This document shows, in pieces, positions 41,433-49,747 of a stretch of DNA of 49,747 nt (position 1 is its first letter; each line of letters begins with the position of its first letter). The DNA comes from Rikenellaceae bacterium (lineage in GTDB: Bacteria; Bacteroidota; Bacteroidia; Bacteroidales; Rikenellaceae). The DNA lies in the NCBI GenBank assembly GCA_017463585.1, contig JAFTOX010000011.1, positions 1-49,747 of the forward strand, read 5' to 3'. The translations under genes were made by a program, and so were the position numbers. Under the pieces are notes generated by a model. The model did not search any database and was not told where the DNA came from. It saw only the letters and a program-made list of their open reading frames with translations.

Positions 41433-43457
41433 TTAGTTGCGAGTAGGCAGGAACGAGTAATTCTTCGAGTAGTTGAGCATCTGATCGACGTAGCTATCGA
41501 CGTACTCAACCTTAACATCGACGATCTTGTCGCCCTCCATTACGGGAACCAGCTCGGGGTTGATGAAACCACCAAACGGCTCGATGTTCAGTGCGTTGTA
41601 GCGCTCCAAAACCTCCTTGTGCAGTTCGGGATCGATCTTCACGCCGTAGTTCTCAACCAGAGCCTTGCCAGCCTCGAAATCGCCCTCCGACTTGATGCGC
41701 TGCACCTCGTAAAGCATCTGACCAAACAGCTCGCGCAGTTTGTCGAAATCGTTTACAACCAGGTAGCGCTTGCCGTTCTCGGTTACCCACTCGATCACGT
41801 TGTCGGCCTTGCCCTTCTCGTAGCACCACTCAGCAATCAGCTTGCGGTTACGCATATGAGCCTCCTCGACGTCCTTGCCGAACTCGATACGCGAGTACTG
41901 GGTCATCATACCATTGACGATGTAGCTTGCATACTGAGCCTTAGCAACGTCGAGCGAGGGAATCAGACCCAACTCAACGAGCTTCTCGTCGCCCAGATAG
42001 TACAGACCAAAGAGGTCGGCACGAGCCTCTTCGAGGGTCGAGCCGTAGTTCTTCAACTCGCCACCCTTGGTGCCCGGAGCCAGCTGACCCGAGCCGTGGC
42101 CGAGGCACTCGTGCAGGTCGGTGTGGAGGTTGTCGCCCAGCGAGCCGAACTCGTTGATACGGGCGCGGTCCTCCTCGCGCAGAATGAACTCCTCGTCGAA
42201 GCCGTTGCCCTTAGCCGCCTGATCGTATGCGTAGGTGATGTTGTCGATGGTTACCGACTTCGAGCCGTAGTCGCGACGGATCCAGTCGGCGTTGGGCAGG
42301 TTGATACCGATCGGGGTAGCGGGGTAGCAGTCGCCACCGAGCATAGCCACGTTGATAACCTTTGCCGAAACACCCTTAACCTCGGGCTTGCGGTATGCGG
42401 GGTTGATGGGCGAGTTGTCCTCGAACCACTGAGCGTTTGCGCTGATGATCTGGGTGCGCTTTGTAGCCTCGTCGCTACGCAGGCTCACGTTAGCCTCCCA
42501 CGACGCCTTGCGACCCATCGGATCGCCATAGTCCTCGATAAAACCATTCACGAAGTCGATGTTCGACTCGATGTCCTGTACCCACAGTACGTTGTACTTG
42601 TCGAAGTCGCGCAGGTTACCGCTGCGGTAATACTCGCACAGAGCGTCGATAATCTGCTTCTGGGTGGGATTTGCAACCTCCGAAGCCTTCTCCAACCAGT
42701 AGAGAATCTTGTCGATAGCCTCGCCATACATACCGCCCTGCTTCCAAACACGCTCAACGACCTTGCCGTTCTCGTCCTTGGTCAGCTGCGAGTTCAGACC
42801 ATACGAAATGGGCTGGGGATCGTTGTGGTCGATCATATCGGCATAGAACTTCTCAACCTCCTTCTGCGTTACGCCATCGTAGTAGTTGTTAGCCGATGCG
42901 GTGATCATATCCACGCCCTCGCTCTGGTCCAAACGGCGAGCATAGAGCGACGCGTCGAACATTGCGGGTACGATAGCAGCCATCAGCTCCTCACGAGTAC
43001 CGAAGTCGAGCGGCAGAGCCTCGTCGGGCGTAGCCTCGACCAGCTTCACGAAGTACTCCTGCGAGAACTCGGGCTGGAACTTATCCATACTGTAATGGTG
43101 GTGGATACCGTTAGCGAACCACACCTTTTTCAGATACTTAACCACCTTCTGCCACTCCTCGTGGTCGGGGTCACCCTTGTAGTTGGTGTAGACGCCTTCG
43201 AGGGTGCGGCGGATAGCCAGATTGTACTTGAAGTTCTGGTCGAACATAATGTCACGACCGCACTTTGCGGCCTCGCCCAGATAGTAGACCAACTGCTTCT
43301 GCTCCAAGGGCAGAGCGTCGAATTCGGGAACCTGATAGCGGATCACCTTCACGTCATCGAATCGGTCGATAACCCAACGGAAATCGCTCTCGGTCTGCTC
43401 CTGCGTACACGAAGCAAAAATCGATGTCAGCATAATGAGTGTTAAAACTTTTTTCAT
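41433..43457 (-). CDS. M49-family (dipeptidyl peptidase III-like) lipoprotein
   Basis: From the start MKKVLTLIML the protein has 674 residues. A lipoprotein signal with lipobox FASC gives acylated C17. The zinc motif HECLGH (449-454) is the HExxGH signature of the M49 family, and EEARADLFGLYYLG a little downstream supplies the third ligand. The enzyme removes dipeptides from peptide N-termini, here probably in the periplasm or at the cell surface. The frame extends upstream to 43553 but that part lacks a signal peptide and overlaps the -7 box. Confidence 0.92.
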   Translation of the reverse strand: MKKVLTLIMLTSIFASCTQEQTESDFRWVIDRFDDVKVIRYQVPEFDALPLEQKQLVYYLGEAAKCGRDIMFDQNFKYNLAIRRTLEGVYTNYKGDPDHEEWQKVVKYLKKVWFANGIHHHYSMDKFQPEFSQEYFVKLVEATPDEALPLDFGTREELMAAIVPAMFDASLYARRLDQSEGVDMITASANNYYDGVTQKEVEKFYADMIDHNDPQPISYGLNSQLTKDENGKVVERVWKQGGMYGEAIDKILYWLEKASEVANPTQKQIIDALCEYYRSGNLRDFDKYNVLWVQDIESNIDFVNGFIEDYGDPMGRKASWEANVSLRSDEATKRTQIISANAQWFEDNSPINPAYRKPEVKGVSAKVINVAMLGGDCYPATPIGINLPNADWIRRDYGSKSVTIDNITYAYDQAAKGNGFDEEFILREEDRARINEFGSLGDNLHTDLHECLGHGSGQLAPGTKGGELKNYGSTLEEARADLFGLYYLGDEKLVELGLIPSLDVAKAQYASYIVNGMMTQYSRIEFGKDVEEAHMRNRKLIAEWCYEKGKADNVIEWVTENGKRYLVVNDFDKLRELFGQMLYEVQRIKSEGDFEAGKALVENYGVKIDPELHKEVLERYNALNIEPFGGFINPELVPVMEGDKIVDVKVEYVDSYVDQMLNYSKNYSFLPTRN

Positions 43458-43488
43458 CTTAGTTCGGATATTTAGTGTTAATTTGTCG

Positions 43489-43496
43489 CAAATATA
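43489..43496 (-). promoter_or_regulatory. -7 promoter box for the M49 peptidase gene
   Basis: The minus strand reads TATATTTG, 32 bp before the chosen start. It excludes the longer start at 43553. Confidence 0.55.
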
Positions 43497-43593
43497 CGCA
43501 TAAAAACCGAAATACCAACCTCGCTCGCGGGCTTCCGGCGTGCCAATCTGCAAAATTAGTGGGGCGGAATATGGAACTTTCCGAACATTTTCA

Positions 43594-43601
43594 TACCTTT
43601 G
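43594..43601 (+). promoter_or_regulatory. -7 promoter box for the DUF456 gene
   Basis: TACCTTTG lies 77 bp before the ATG at 43679. Confidence 0.5.
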
Positions 43602-43678
43602 TATATTAAAAGAGAATTTTTTGTGAGCGACGTGCGTAACTTTTTGGTTGCTCGTGCGTCTTAATTTAGTGAGTGACT

Positions 43679-44230
43679 ATGGATACTTTTTTGGCAATTA
43701 TTGCGTTGGTACTTGCGCTGGTGGGCGTGGCGGGGTGTATCCTGCCCGTGCTGCCCGGAACGCCAATCTGCTATGTGGGTATGCTGGTGATGGCTTGCAC
43801 CGAATACTCGACCCTTTCGAAACCGATCCTCGTAACCTTCCTAATCGTTACCATCTTGGTTTCGGTGGCCGACTATCTGCTGCCGGCGTGGCTTTCGCGT
43901 CGATTTGGCGGCTCGAAACGTGGCGCAACGGGTGCCACAATCGGTATGCTCGTGGGTCTGTTCTTCGTGCCGACGGGGTTGATTCTCGGTCCGTTCATCG
44001 GTGCAGTGGTGGGCGAGATGACCGTCAATCGTGACGATTCGGCCAAGGCGTTCAAAGTCGGCTTCGGAGCGTTCCTGTCGTTTATCGTGGGCACGGGTTT
44101 GAAACTGATTGCCTCGATCGCAATGCTGGTTTACATCATCGGCGATATGGGCGGATTGTTTGTCGGCTGGGGTGCGACGATAAGCGGCTGGTGGAGCACG
44201 ATAACCACTTGGGTAGCAAATATTTTCTAA
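43679..44230 (+). CDS. DUF456 domain membrane protein
   Basis: The 183-residue protein has about five hydrophobic segments. Near the N-terminus is GVAGCILPVLPGTPICYVGML, the DUF456 motif, and the middle has ATIGMLVGLFFVPTGLILGPFIGAVVGEM, a pair of glycine-zipper helices. It is an inner-membrane protein of unknown function, found singly in many bacteria. A GTG two codons earlier (43673) is possible. The M16 gene starts 43 bp downstream, so they may share the transcript. Confidence 0.88.
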   Translation: MDTFLAIIALVLALVGVAGCILPVLPGTPICYVGMLVMACTEYSTLSKPILVTFLIVTILVSVADYLLPAWLSRRFGGSKRGATGATIGMLVGLFFVPTGLILGPFIGAVVGEMTVNRDDSAKAFKVGFGAFLSFIVGTGLKLIASIAMLVYIIGDMGGLFVGWGATISGWWSTITTWVANIF

Positions 44231-44273
44231 GTGATTTTTTTAAAGATTGATTAACAATAATTATCTCCAAACA

Positions 44274-47174
44274 ATGAAGAAGATTTTAACACTGATGACG
44301 GTCGTGGCGGCTATGCTGCTCACGGCTTGCGGATCGAAGTACGCCTATGAGAGCGTCAAGGGCGATCCCACGCAGACCCGTATCTACACGCTGGATAACG
44401 GTCTGAAAGTCTATATGTCGGTAAGCAAGGAGGAACCTCGTATTCAGACCTATATCGCTGTGCGTGTGGGTGGTAAGAACGACCCTTCGGAGACCACCGG
44501 TCTGGCTCACTACTTCGAGCACCTGATGTTCAAGGGTACGGAGCAGTTTGGTACTCAGGACTATGCAGCCGAGAAACCTATGCTCGACGAGATTGAGCAG
44601 TTGTTCGAGGTCTATCGCAAGACCGAGGACGAGGCTGAGCGCAAGGCGATCTACAAGCGCATTGACTCGATCAGCTACGAGGCGTCGAAGTTGGCTATTC
44701 CCAACGAGTACGACAAGCTGATGGCAACCATCGGTGCGCAGGGTACCAACGCCTACACGGGCTACGATATGACCGTATATGTCGAGAACATTCCCTCGAA
44801 CCAGGTCGAGAATTGGCTCAAAATCGAGGCTGACCGCTTCAAGAATGTTGTGATTCGTGGTTTCCACACCGAGCTTGAAACCATCTACGAGGAGAAGAAT
44901 ATGTCGCTCACGCAGGACGGTCGCAAGGTCTATGAGGCGATGAACCGCGCGCTGTTCCCCAACCACCCCTACGGCAAGCAGACGGTGCTGGGTACGCAGG
45001 AGCACTTGAAGAACCCCTCGATTACCAACGTGAAGAACTACCACGATCAGTACTACGTGCCCAACAATATGGCAATCTGTCTGTCGGGTGATTTCGATCC
45101 CGAGCAGATGATCTCGCTCATTGACCAATACTTTGGCGATATGCAGCCCAATCCCGAGATCCCCGTATTGGAGTTCGAGCCCGAGCAGCCCATCACCGAG
45201 CCTATCGTTGAGGAGGTTTGGGGTCTGGACGCTGCAAATGTGGCTATCGGCTGGCGTTTGGGTGGCGCAGCATCGGAGGACGCCGATCTGGCAAACATCG
45301 TGGGTAGCATTCTCTACAACGGTCAGGCAGGTCTGATCGACCTCGATATCAATCAGCAGCAGAAGACGCTGAGCGCTTATGGCTATCCGTCGCTCTCGGC
45401 CGACTATGGTTATATGCAGTTGGCAGGTCGTCCCAAGCAGGGTCAGTCGCTCGAAGAGGTGCGTGATCTGCTGCTCGGCGAGGTTGCTAAGTTGCGTGCA
45501 GGCGAGTTCGACGAGGCTCTGATCGCTGCGGCGGTGAACAACTATAAGTTGGAGGCTATGCAGTACCTCGATTCGAACGATGGTCGTGCCGATATGTATG
45601 TTCAGTCGTTCATCAACCGCACCGAGTGGAAGGACGAGGTTGAGGTATTCGACCGCCTGTCGAAGATCACCAAGGAGGACGTTGTTCGTTTCGCTAACGA
45701 GAAGCTGGGTGAGCAGAACTACGCCATCATCTACAAGCGTCAGGGCAAGGATCCCAACGAGCAGAAGATCGCTAAGCCCGAGATCACTCCGATCGTAACC
45801 AACCGCGACGCTCAGAGCGACTTCTTCAAGGCTGTTGCAGCGTCGGAGGTGAAGCCTATCGAGCCGCGCTTTGTCGATTTCGAGAAGGATATGGACCGTT
45901 TCGAGGCGCAGTCGGGTATCGAGGTGCTCTACAAACAGAACACCACCACCGACTACTTCTCGTTGGAGTATATGTTCGATCTGGGTACGTTGAACGACCC
46001 CGCATTGGGTCTTGCATTTGACTATACCGAGTACTTGGGTACGCTGGCAAAGAGCGCCGAGCAGATTCAGTCGGAGCTCTATGGTCTGGCTTGCGGATTT
46101 AACCTGCGTGCAAGTACGTCGCGTTGCCGAATTACGATCAGCGGTCTGGGCGAGAATATGAACAAGGCGATGGATGTCGTTGAGGATCTGGTGGCTAACG
46201 CTGTTGCCGACGAGGCGATCCTGGCAAACGTTAAGCAGGATATGCTCAAATCGCGCGCTAACGCCAAACTGAACCAGTCGAGCAACTTCTCGGCTTTGCA
46301 GTCGTATGTGATCTATGGCGAGGAGGGTATGAATGCTCGCCTGTCGAACGAGGAGTTGATGGCACTCACCTCGGAGGAACTGCTCGCAAAGGTGCGCGAC
46401 CTGCTCACCAAGCAGCACACCGTTGTATATTACGGTCCCGCAACCAAGGACGAACTGCTCGCGTCGTTGAACGAGCACCACAATGTTCCCGAGGAGTTGC
46501 AGCCGCTCGAAATCAAGCGTCTGGCTAATGTTCCGACGCCCGAGAATAAGGTCTTCATCGCTGAGTACGACGCAAATCAGATCTACTACATTCAGTACTC
46601 GAATCGTGGCGAGAAGTTCGACGTTGCCAACGATGCCAACCTCGACCTCTACAACGAGTATTTCGGTGGCGGTATGAGCAGTATTGTCTTCCAGGAGATG
46701 CGCGAGGCTCGCGGTCTGGCTTACTCGGCACGTGCCTATATGAGCACGCCTACCTATGCCGATGGCACTTACTCCTTCACCGCTTACATCGCTACGCAGA
46801 ACGATAAGATGAAGCAGGCAATCGAGGCATTCGACGAGATTATCAACACGATGCCCGAGAGCGAGGCTGCCTTCAACGTGGCTAAGGAGTCGTATATCAA
46901 CCAGGTGCGTACGCTGCGCTACACCAAGGCGAGCGTACTCTATGCCTTTATCAATGCTCGCGATATGGGTCTTGATTACGACCGCGCTCGCGACGTGTTC
47001 GAGAAGGTGCAGACGATGACCCTCGACGATGTGAAGGCAGTTCAGCAGCAGTGGGTTAAGGATCGCAACTACTACTACCTGATTTTGGGCGATTCGAAGA
47101 ACCTCGACCTGAACTATCTGCGTACGCTCGGCCCGATCACCTTCCTCTCGCAGGAGCAGATCTTCGGCTACTAA
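44274..47174 (+). CDS. M16-family zinc metallopeptidase lipoprotein
   Basis: The 966-residue protein has a lipoprotein signal (MKKILTLMTVVAAMLLTACG, acylated C19). It contains two M16 repeats. The first holds the inverted zinc motif HYFEH (H79, E82, H83) and a downstream glutamate in ETIYEEKN. The second repeat (about 520-966) lacks the motif and is structural. This is the two-domain peptidasome layout, normally a clamp that degrades peptides. It probably acts in the periplasm. An in-frame start at 44247 precedes the signal and is less likely. Confidence 0.93.
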   Translation: MKKILTLMTVVAAMLLTACGSKYAYESVKGDPTQTRIYTLDNGLKVYMSVSKEEPRIQTYIAVRVGGKNDPSETTGLAHYFEHLMFKGTEQFGTQDYAAEKPMLDEIEQLFEVYRKTEDEAERKAIYKRIDSISYEASKLAIPNEYDKLMATIGAQGTNAYTGYDMTVYVENIPSNQVENWLKIEADRFKNVVIRGFHTELETIYEEKNMSLTQDGRKVYEAMNRALFPNHPYGKQTVLGTQEHLKNPSITNVKNYHDQYYVPNNMAICLSGDFDPEQMISLIDQYFGDMQPNPEIPVLEFEPEQPITEPIVEEVWGLDAANVAIGWRLGGAASEDADLANIVGSILYNGQAGLIDLDINQQQKTLSAYGYPSLSADYGYMQLAGRPKQGQSLEEVRDLLLGEVAKLRAGEFDEALIAAAVNNYKLEAMQYLDSNDGRADMYVQSFINRTEWKDEVEVFDRLSKITKEDVVRFANEKLGEQNYAIIYKRQGKDPNEQKIAKPEITPIVTNRDAQSDFFKAVAASEVKPIEPRFVDFEKDMDRFEAQSGIEVLYKQNTTTDYFSLEYMFDLGTLNDPALGLAFDYTEYLGTLAKSAEQIQSELYGLACGFNLRASTSRCRITISGLGENMNKAMDVVEDLVANAVADEAILANVKQDMLKSRANAKLNQSSNFSALQSYVIYGEEGMNARLSNEELMALTSEELLAKVRDLLTKQHTVVYYGPATKDELLASLNEHHNVPEELQPLEIKRLANVPTPENKVFIAEYDANQIYYIQYSNRGEKFDVANDANLDLYNEYFGGGMSSIVFQEMREARGLAYSARAYMSTPTYADGTYSFTAYIATQNDKMKQAIEAFDEIINTMPESEAAFNVAKESYINQVRTLRYTKASVLYAFINARDMGLDYDRARDVFEKVQTMTLDDVKAVQQQWVKDRNYYYLILGDSKNLDLNYLRTLGPITFLSQEQIFGY

Positions 47175-47202
47175 TCGAGTGTCGTATATATAATATAAGT
47201 AT

Positions 47203-47237
47203 CCCGTCGGTGCTTGCGTGCCGACGGGATTTTTTTG
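47203..47237 (+). terminator. terminator of the M16 gene
   Basis: CCCGTCGG/CCGACGGG (with a GC extension) is followed by T7, 29 bp after the stop. Confidence 0.8.
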
Positions 47238-47281
47238 CGCAGAATGTGCGGGGTGGGGGTGCTGTGAATACCAAAATTTTG

Positions 47282-47289
47282 TATTTTTG
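47282..47289 (+). promoter_or_regulatory. -7 promoter box for the DnaQ-like exonuclease gene
   Basis: TATTTTTG ends 7 bp before the ATG at 47297, implying a very short or absent leader. Because it overlaps the longer frame from 47210, it supports ATG 47297. Confidence 0.45.
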
Positions 47290-47296
47290 CGCTGTT

Positions 47297-47791
47297 ATGA
47301 GAGATTTCGCAGCAATAGATTTCGAAACCGCAAACGGCTCGCGCACCAGCGTCTGCTCGGTGGGTGTGGTTGTGGTACGTGATGGCGAGGTGGTCGATCG
47401 TTTCTACTCGCTGATCCGCCCCGTGCCCAACTATTACGCCTATTTCTGCCAGCGTGTGCACGGACTTTGCGACCGTGATACCTGCTCGGCTCAGCAATTT
47501 CCGCAGGTGTGGGCGCAGATAGCTCCCCGCATTGAGGGTCTGCCTCTTGTGGCGCATAACGCCCGTTTCGACGAGGGGTGCCTGCGCGCTGTGCACGAAT
47601 ATTTCGCAATGGAGTATCCCGAATACCAATTCTTCGATACGCTGGCGGCGTCGCGTCGCACCTTCGGGCGCACACTGCCCAACCACCAACTGCATACCGT
47701 GGCTGCGGCGTGCGACTTCGATCTCTCGGCGCACCACCACGCGCTGGCCGATGCCGAGGCGTGTGCAGCAATCGCGTTGAGGATATTGTAA
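47297..47791 (+). CDS. DnaQ-family 3'-5' exonuclease
   Basis: The 164-residue DEDDh exonuclease has Exo I DFET (D8, E10), Exo II HNARFDEGCL and Exo III HHALADAEACAAIA. All catalytic residues are present, so it should be active on single-stranded DNA ends or small nucleic acids. There is no BRCT or polymerase domain. The upstream in-frame start at 47210 adds a non-conserved segment over the terminator. Confidence 0.88.
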   Translation: MRDFAAIDFETANGSRTSVCSVGVVVVRDGEVVDRFYSLIRPVPNYYAYFCQRVHGLCDRDTCSAQQFPQVWAQIAPRIEGLPLVAHNARFDEGCLRAVHEYFAMEYPEYQFFDTLAASRRTFGRTLPNHQLHTVAAACDFDLSAHHHALADAEACAAIALRIL

Positions 47792-47808
47792 GATGTTGAT
47801 TATAAAAC

Positions 47809-47842
47809 AAAAGGTGCTCACGAATTTCGCGACACCTTTTTT
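47809..47842. terminator. putative bidirectional terminator
   Basis: AAAGGTG and CACCTTT (with a C/T-rich loop) lie between the convergent exonuclease and aspartyl-protease genes, with T runs on both sides. The stem is short. Confidence 0.45.
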
Positions 47843-47859
47843 GTTTTGTGCGACGAGTG

Positions 47860-49071
47860 CTAATCCTCACACTCGATTACGATCTCGATCATCGTGCCAT
47901 TGCGGTCGATTGTGGTGCGCCACGGCTCGCGCGAACGGGTCAATGCCTTGCGCTCCGCCTCGCTCATCTCCGAGGGCGTTTTGCCGTTGATCTTCACAAT
48001 GCGATCACCACGCTTCACGCCCGCCTTCTCCGCCTTGCCTCCTTCGAGCAGACCATTGACCGTCCAATGATCTCGTTGCGGAGTGAGCACAACGCCGAAG
48101 AAATAGCGGCTCGGAGTGTCGAAGTTGCGATTTGCGCGCAGGTACATCTTGCACTCCGCAAAGTCGAAAATCACATCGAAACGCTCCAAAAGTTCGTTGC
48201 CGATCAATCCGTCATAGCGCTTGTCGGCCAAAGCTCCCGTAGCGTTGCCCGAGTAGTCTGCACGAATGTTGCTTACGTTCAATCCTCCCAGCTCGACGCT
48301 CGCCAGCTTGATGAGATTGTCGGTGCGCGAACCGCCAATGCCACCCACCGCATAGACCATCTTCTGAACGTCCGAATGGTTCGTCAATCCCATCTTCGCT
48401 ACGCTGCTACTATTTATGGCGATCGTTCCCGATGAACCCATATCGACCAAAAACAGTCCCTCGCGCGAGGTCATTGCGTCGAGAGCGATCTTCACGGGAA
48501 CGAGTATGCGTGTCTTGCTGTCGTCGAGCCACTTGCAGTCGATACAGGTGTAGCTGCTGTCGGGCTGCTCGTCGCTCAAAATGCGCATATATTGGTCGGC
48601 ATAGTTGAACTCGACCTTGCGCCCACGCACGAACTCCATTCCGAACATTCCGCTCACGTTGTTGCCGAGGATCTTGCGCAGGTTGAGCACCACCGCCGTC
48701 TGGTCCTTATGGGCAAATTCGCCCACTCGATACTCCCAACCACTCATATCGACGCTCGCCATCTGTCGTCCATCGCCTGCACCGCCTACAAATGCTTTGC
48801 GCAGAGTGCCTTGCGTGGCAAAATGCTCGGCATAGAAGGTCGAGTCGAGCAGCAGAGAGGTGTTGCCCGTGTCGAAAACCAGCAGCGCGGGGATCGAGTC
48901 GCGGATCACGACGTCAAAGTATAGATGATTATTGTAGTTGAACGCCACGGCACCCTCGGGCAGTGGGCGAGAAGTGGCTTCGGTTTCGGTCTTGGCGGGT
49001 GCCTGACCACAAGCGGTCGCTACGGTAAGTAGCAACGTCGTGGCAAAAATGGTGATGGTTTTGCTGTTCAT
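47860..49071 (-). CDS. retropepsin-like aspartyl protease with PDZ domain, lipoprotein
   Basis: From the start MNSKTITIF the protein has 403 residues. A lipoprotein signal ends in TATAC (C21). The first catalytic motif is VFDTGNTS (D67-T68-G69) and the second FLVDMGSSGT (about 208), both in gag-aspartyl/retropepsin-like barrels. A PDZ domain (about 325-403) has GVKRGDRIVKINGKTPSEM. It is likely to be a surface or periplasmic protease. The frame is open upstream to 49227 but that stretch lacks a signal peptide. Confidence 0.88.
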   Translation of the reverse strand: MNSKTITIFATTLLLTVATACGQAPAKTETEATSRPLPEGAVAFNYNNHLYFDVVIRDSIPALLVFDTGNTSLLLDSTFYAEHFATQGTLRKAFVGGAGDGRQMASVDMSGWEYRVGEFAHKDQTAVVLNLRKILGNNVSGMFGMEFVRGRKVEFNYADQYMRILSDEQPDSSYTCIDCKWLDDSKTRILVPVKIALDAMTSREGLFLVDMGSSGTIAINSSSVAKMGLTNHSDVQKMVYAVGGIGGSRTDNLIKLASVELGGLNVSNIRADYSGNATGALADKRYDGLIGNELLERFDVIFDFAECKMYLRANRNFDTPSRYFFGVVLTPQRDHWTVNGLLEGGKAEKAGVKRGDRIVKINGKTPSEMSEAERKALTRSREPWRTTIDRNGTMIEIVIECED

Positions 49072-49230
49072 AGTCTGGTTAAGTGGATTAAGATTAAGAT
49101 TCCGCAAGTTAGCAATAAAACTTTTAATCTGCAACAAAATTATCAGTTCCACACTCCCCCCCCCGAAATTCGACCAATAGGACCGTATAATCGACTTTTT
49201 GGAAAAGTATTGTTGGGTAATAACCACAAA

Positions 49231-49259
49231 AAAAGAGAAGTCCTTTCGAACTTCTCTTT
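49231..49259 (-). terminator. hairpin with T tail
   Basis: The minus strand has AGAGAAGTTCG/CGGAAGGA-like pairing around the AAGAGAAG/CTTCTCTT arms, ending in T7. It would terminate transcripts entering from the right. Confidence 0.5.
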
Positions 49260-49381
49260 TGGTACCCTATGATATTCTATTCTCGAACGAGTACCTTAGG
49301 GACTTGGGGCGCATTTGGGAGTTGAGGGAGATTGTTCCCGACCCGAATAATATGCCGTGGATTGAAAAAATCGACAAATAA
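49260..49381 (+). pseudogene. possible remnant of a protein gene
   Basis: The reading frame to the stop at 49379-49381 encodes a hydrophilic peptide ending NNMPWIEKIDK, with protein-like composition but no credible start. The frame enters from the hairpin at 49231-49258. I do not recognise the parent family. The call is weak. Confidence 0.2.
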
Positions 49382-49437
49382 TGGGGAAAAAAAAGTATTT
49401 ACTATGTATTGCCACTATATTATTCAAATGATTTATA

Positions 49438-49445
49438 TATCTTTG
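49438..49445 (+). promoter_or_regulatory. -7 promoter box for the nucleotidyltransferase-resistance-like gene
   Basis: TATCTTTG lies 20 bp before the ATG at 49466. Confidence 0.5.
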
Positions 49446-49465
49446 CACCGATAAATCGGAATTTT

Positions 49466-49747
49466 ATGGTAACTTGTTTTGATGTATGTGAGATTCTTGA
49501 AATGCTGTCTGAAGCATCTGTAAAGGTGTTTCTGGACGGCGGTTGGGGCATTGACGCACTTATAGGCAGGGAAACAAGAATTCACAATGATATCGATCTG
49601 TTCGTTGAGAAGAAAGACTACGGTAAGGCCATATCCGTGATTACCTGGAAGGGATACAGAGAAGTTGTAATGGACTATACGACCGATAGCCATACTGTCT
49701 GGAAAGATGACAACGGAAGAATAATCGATCTGCATTGTTTCGAATAT
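49466..49747 (+). CDS. lincosamide/aminoglycoside nucleotidyltransferase-like protein, 3' truncated
   Basis: Only the first 94 codons lie in the window. The start is MVTCFDVCEILEML. The catalytic core FLDGGWGIDALIGRETRIHNDID gives GGW near residue 26 and the metal-binding D42 and D44. This resembles the nucleotidyltransferase fold of Lnu(A)/LinA-type lincosamide enzymes (WLDGGWGVDALVGKQTREHNDID-like pattern) and of related aminoglycoside adenylyltransferases. Such enzymes inactivate drugs by AMP transfer. Whether this is a resistance gene or a chromosomal relative cannot be told from the part seen. The composition is AT-rich and lies at the right edge. Confidence 0.75.
   Translation, partial: MVTCFDVCEILEMLSEASVKVFLDGGWGIDALIGRETRIHNDIDLFVEKKDYGKAISVITWKGYREVVMDYTTDSHTVWKDDNGRIIDLHCFEY

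Larger units (their letters stand above)
49072..49465. other. intergenic region with hairpin and possible gene remnant
   Basis: No intact gene. It holds a strong hairpin AAGAGAAGT/ACTTCTCTT-like at 49231-49258 with T/A runs on both sides. A plus-strand reading frame (49199-49381) runs through that hairpin. Only its C-terminal part (NEYLRDLGRIWELREIVPDP) looks protein-like, so it may be the tail of a decayed gene. A -7 box TATCTTTG lies at 49438-49445. Confidence 0.4.

Noticed and set aside
41352..43445. 697-codon plus-strand frame opposite the M49 peptidase gene
   Set aside because: Shadow frame from strong codon bias; the opposite strand encodes a full M49 enzyme with signal peptide.
44286..46481. 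731-codon minus-strand frame opposite the M16 gene
   Set aside because: Shadow frame; the M16 frame has the zinc motif and signal peptide.

Overview
The window looks like a chromosome segment from a member of the Bacteroidales. The evidence is the repeated TAnnTTTG -7 promoter box ahead of genes on both strands, the near absence of Shine-Dalgarno sequences, a Bacteroidetes-type tyrosine recombinase, and Bacteroidales-like genes (an S16 with a long Ala/Glu-rich tail, M49 and M16 lipoproteins, a TonB protein). An Alistipes/Rikenellaceae-like host is my best guess, from the moderate GC content and gene style; this is inference.

Region 1 (about 1-19,000) is accessory and defence-like. It opens with an SF1 helicase carrying a C-terminal PD-(D/E)XK-like nuclease (125-2863). 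A flavodoxin-like reductase follows, then an AT-rich insert with a small acidic ORF, a membrane protein and a ComEC-like metallo-beta-lactamase, then a zinc alcohol dehydrogenase. Next is a long type I restriction-modification operon: small XRE regulator, hsdM, three unusual cargo genes (a 75-aa protein, a two-TM protein and a TM-coiled-coil-TPR protein), hsdS with a 210-residue C-terminal extension, hsdR, a YgjP-like metallopeptidase, and a protein resembling the N-terminal sulfur-binding domain of ScoMcrA-type nucleases but without an HNH domain. A convergent tyrosine integrase closes the region, beside a tRNA-Gly(GCC) gene. The natural reading is a genomic island integrated at that tRNA and extending leftwards, with its left end outside or unrecognised in this window.

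Region 2 (19,150-49,070) is GC-richer core chromosome. It holds an MFS transporter, a radical SAM enzyme, dxs, an OmpA-like lipoprotein, pyrH, a TlpA-like thioredoxin, frr, upp, hflX, tonB, rlmN, a secreted thioredoxin, deoC, ppdK, mnmA-rimM-rpsP, a small anchored protein, a Na+/amino-acid symporter, a sugar-nucleotidyltransferase, an M49 peptidase, a DUF456 membrane protein, an M16 peptidase, a DnaQ-like exonuclease and an aspartyl-protease/PDZ lipoprotein. The long convergent intergenic gaps in this region hold a repeated palindromic element whose stems differ between copies but keep pairing. A 790-bp gap upstream of ppdK carries a series of hairpins.

Region 3 (49,072-49,747) is again AT-rich. 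It holds a probable gene remnant and the first 94 codons of a lincosamide/aminoglycoside nucleotidyltransferase-like gene cut by the window end. The only RNA gene I can support is the tRNA-Gly. I see no CRISPR array, rRNA or insertion sequence.
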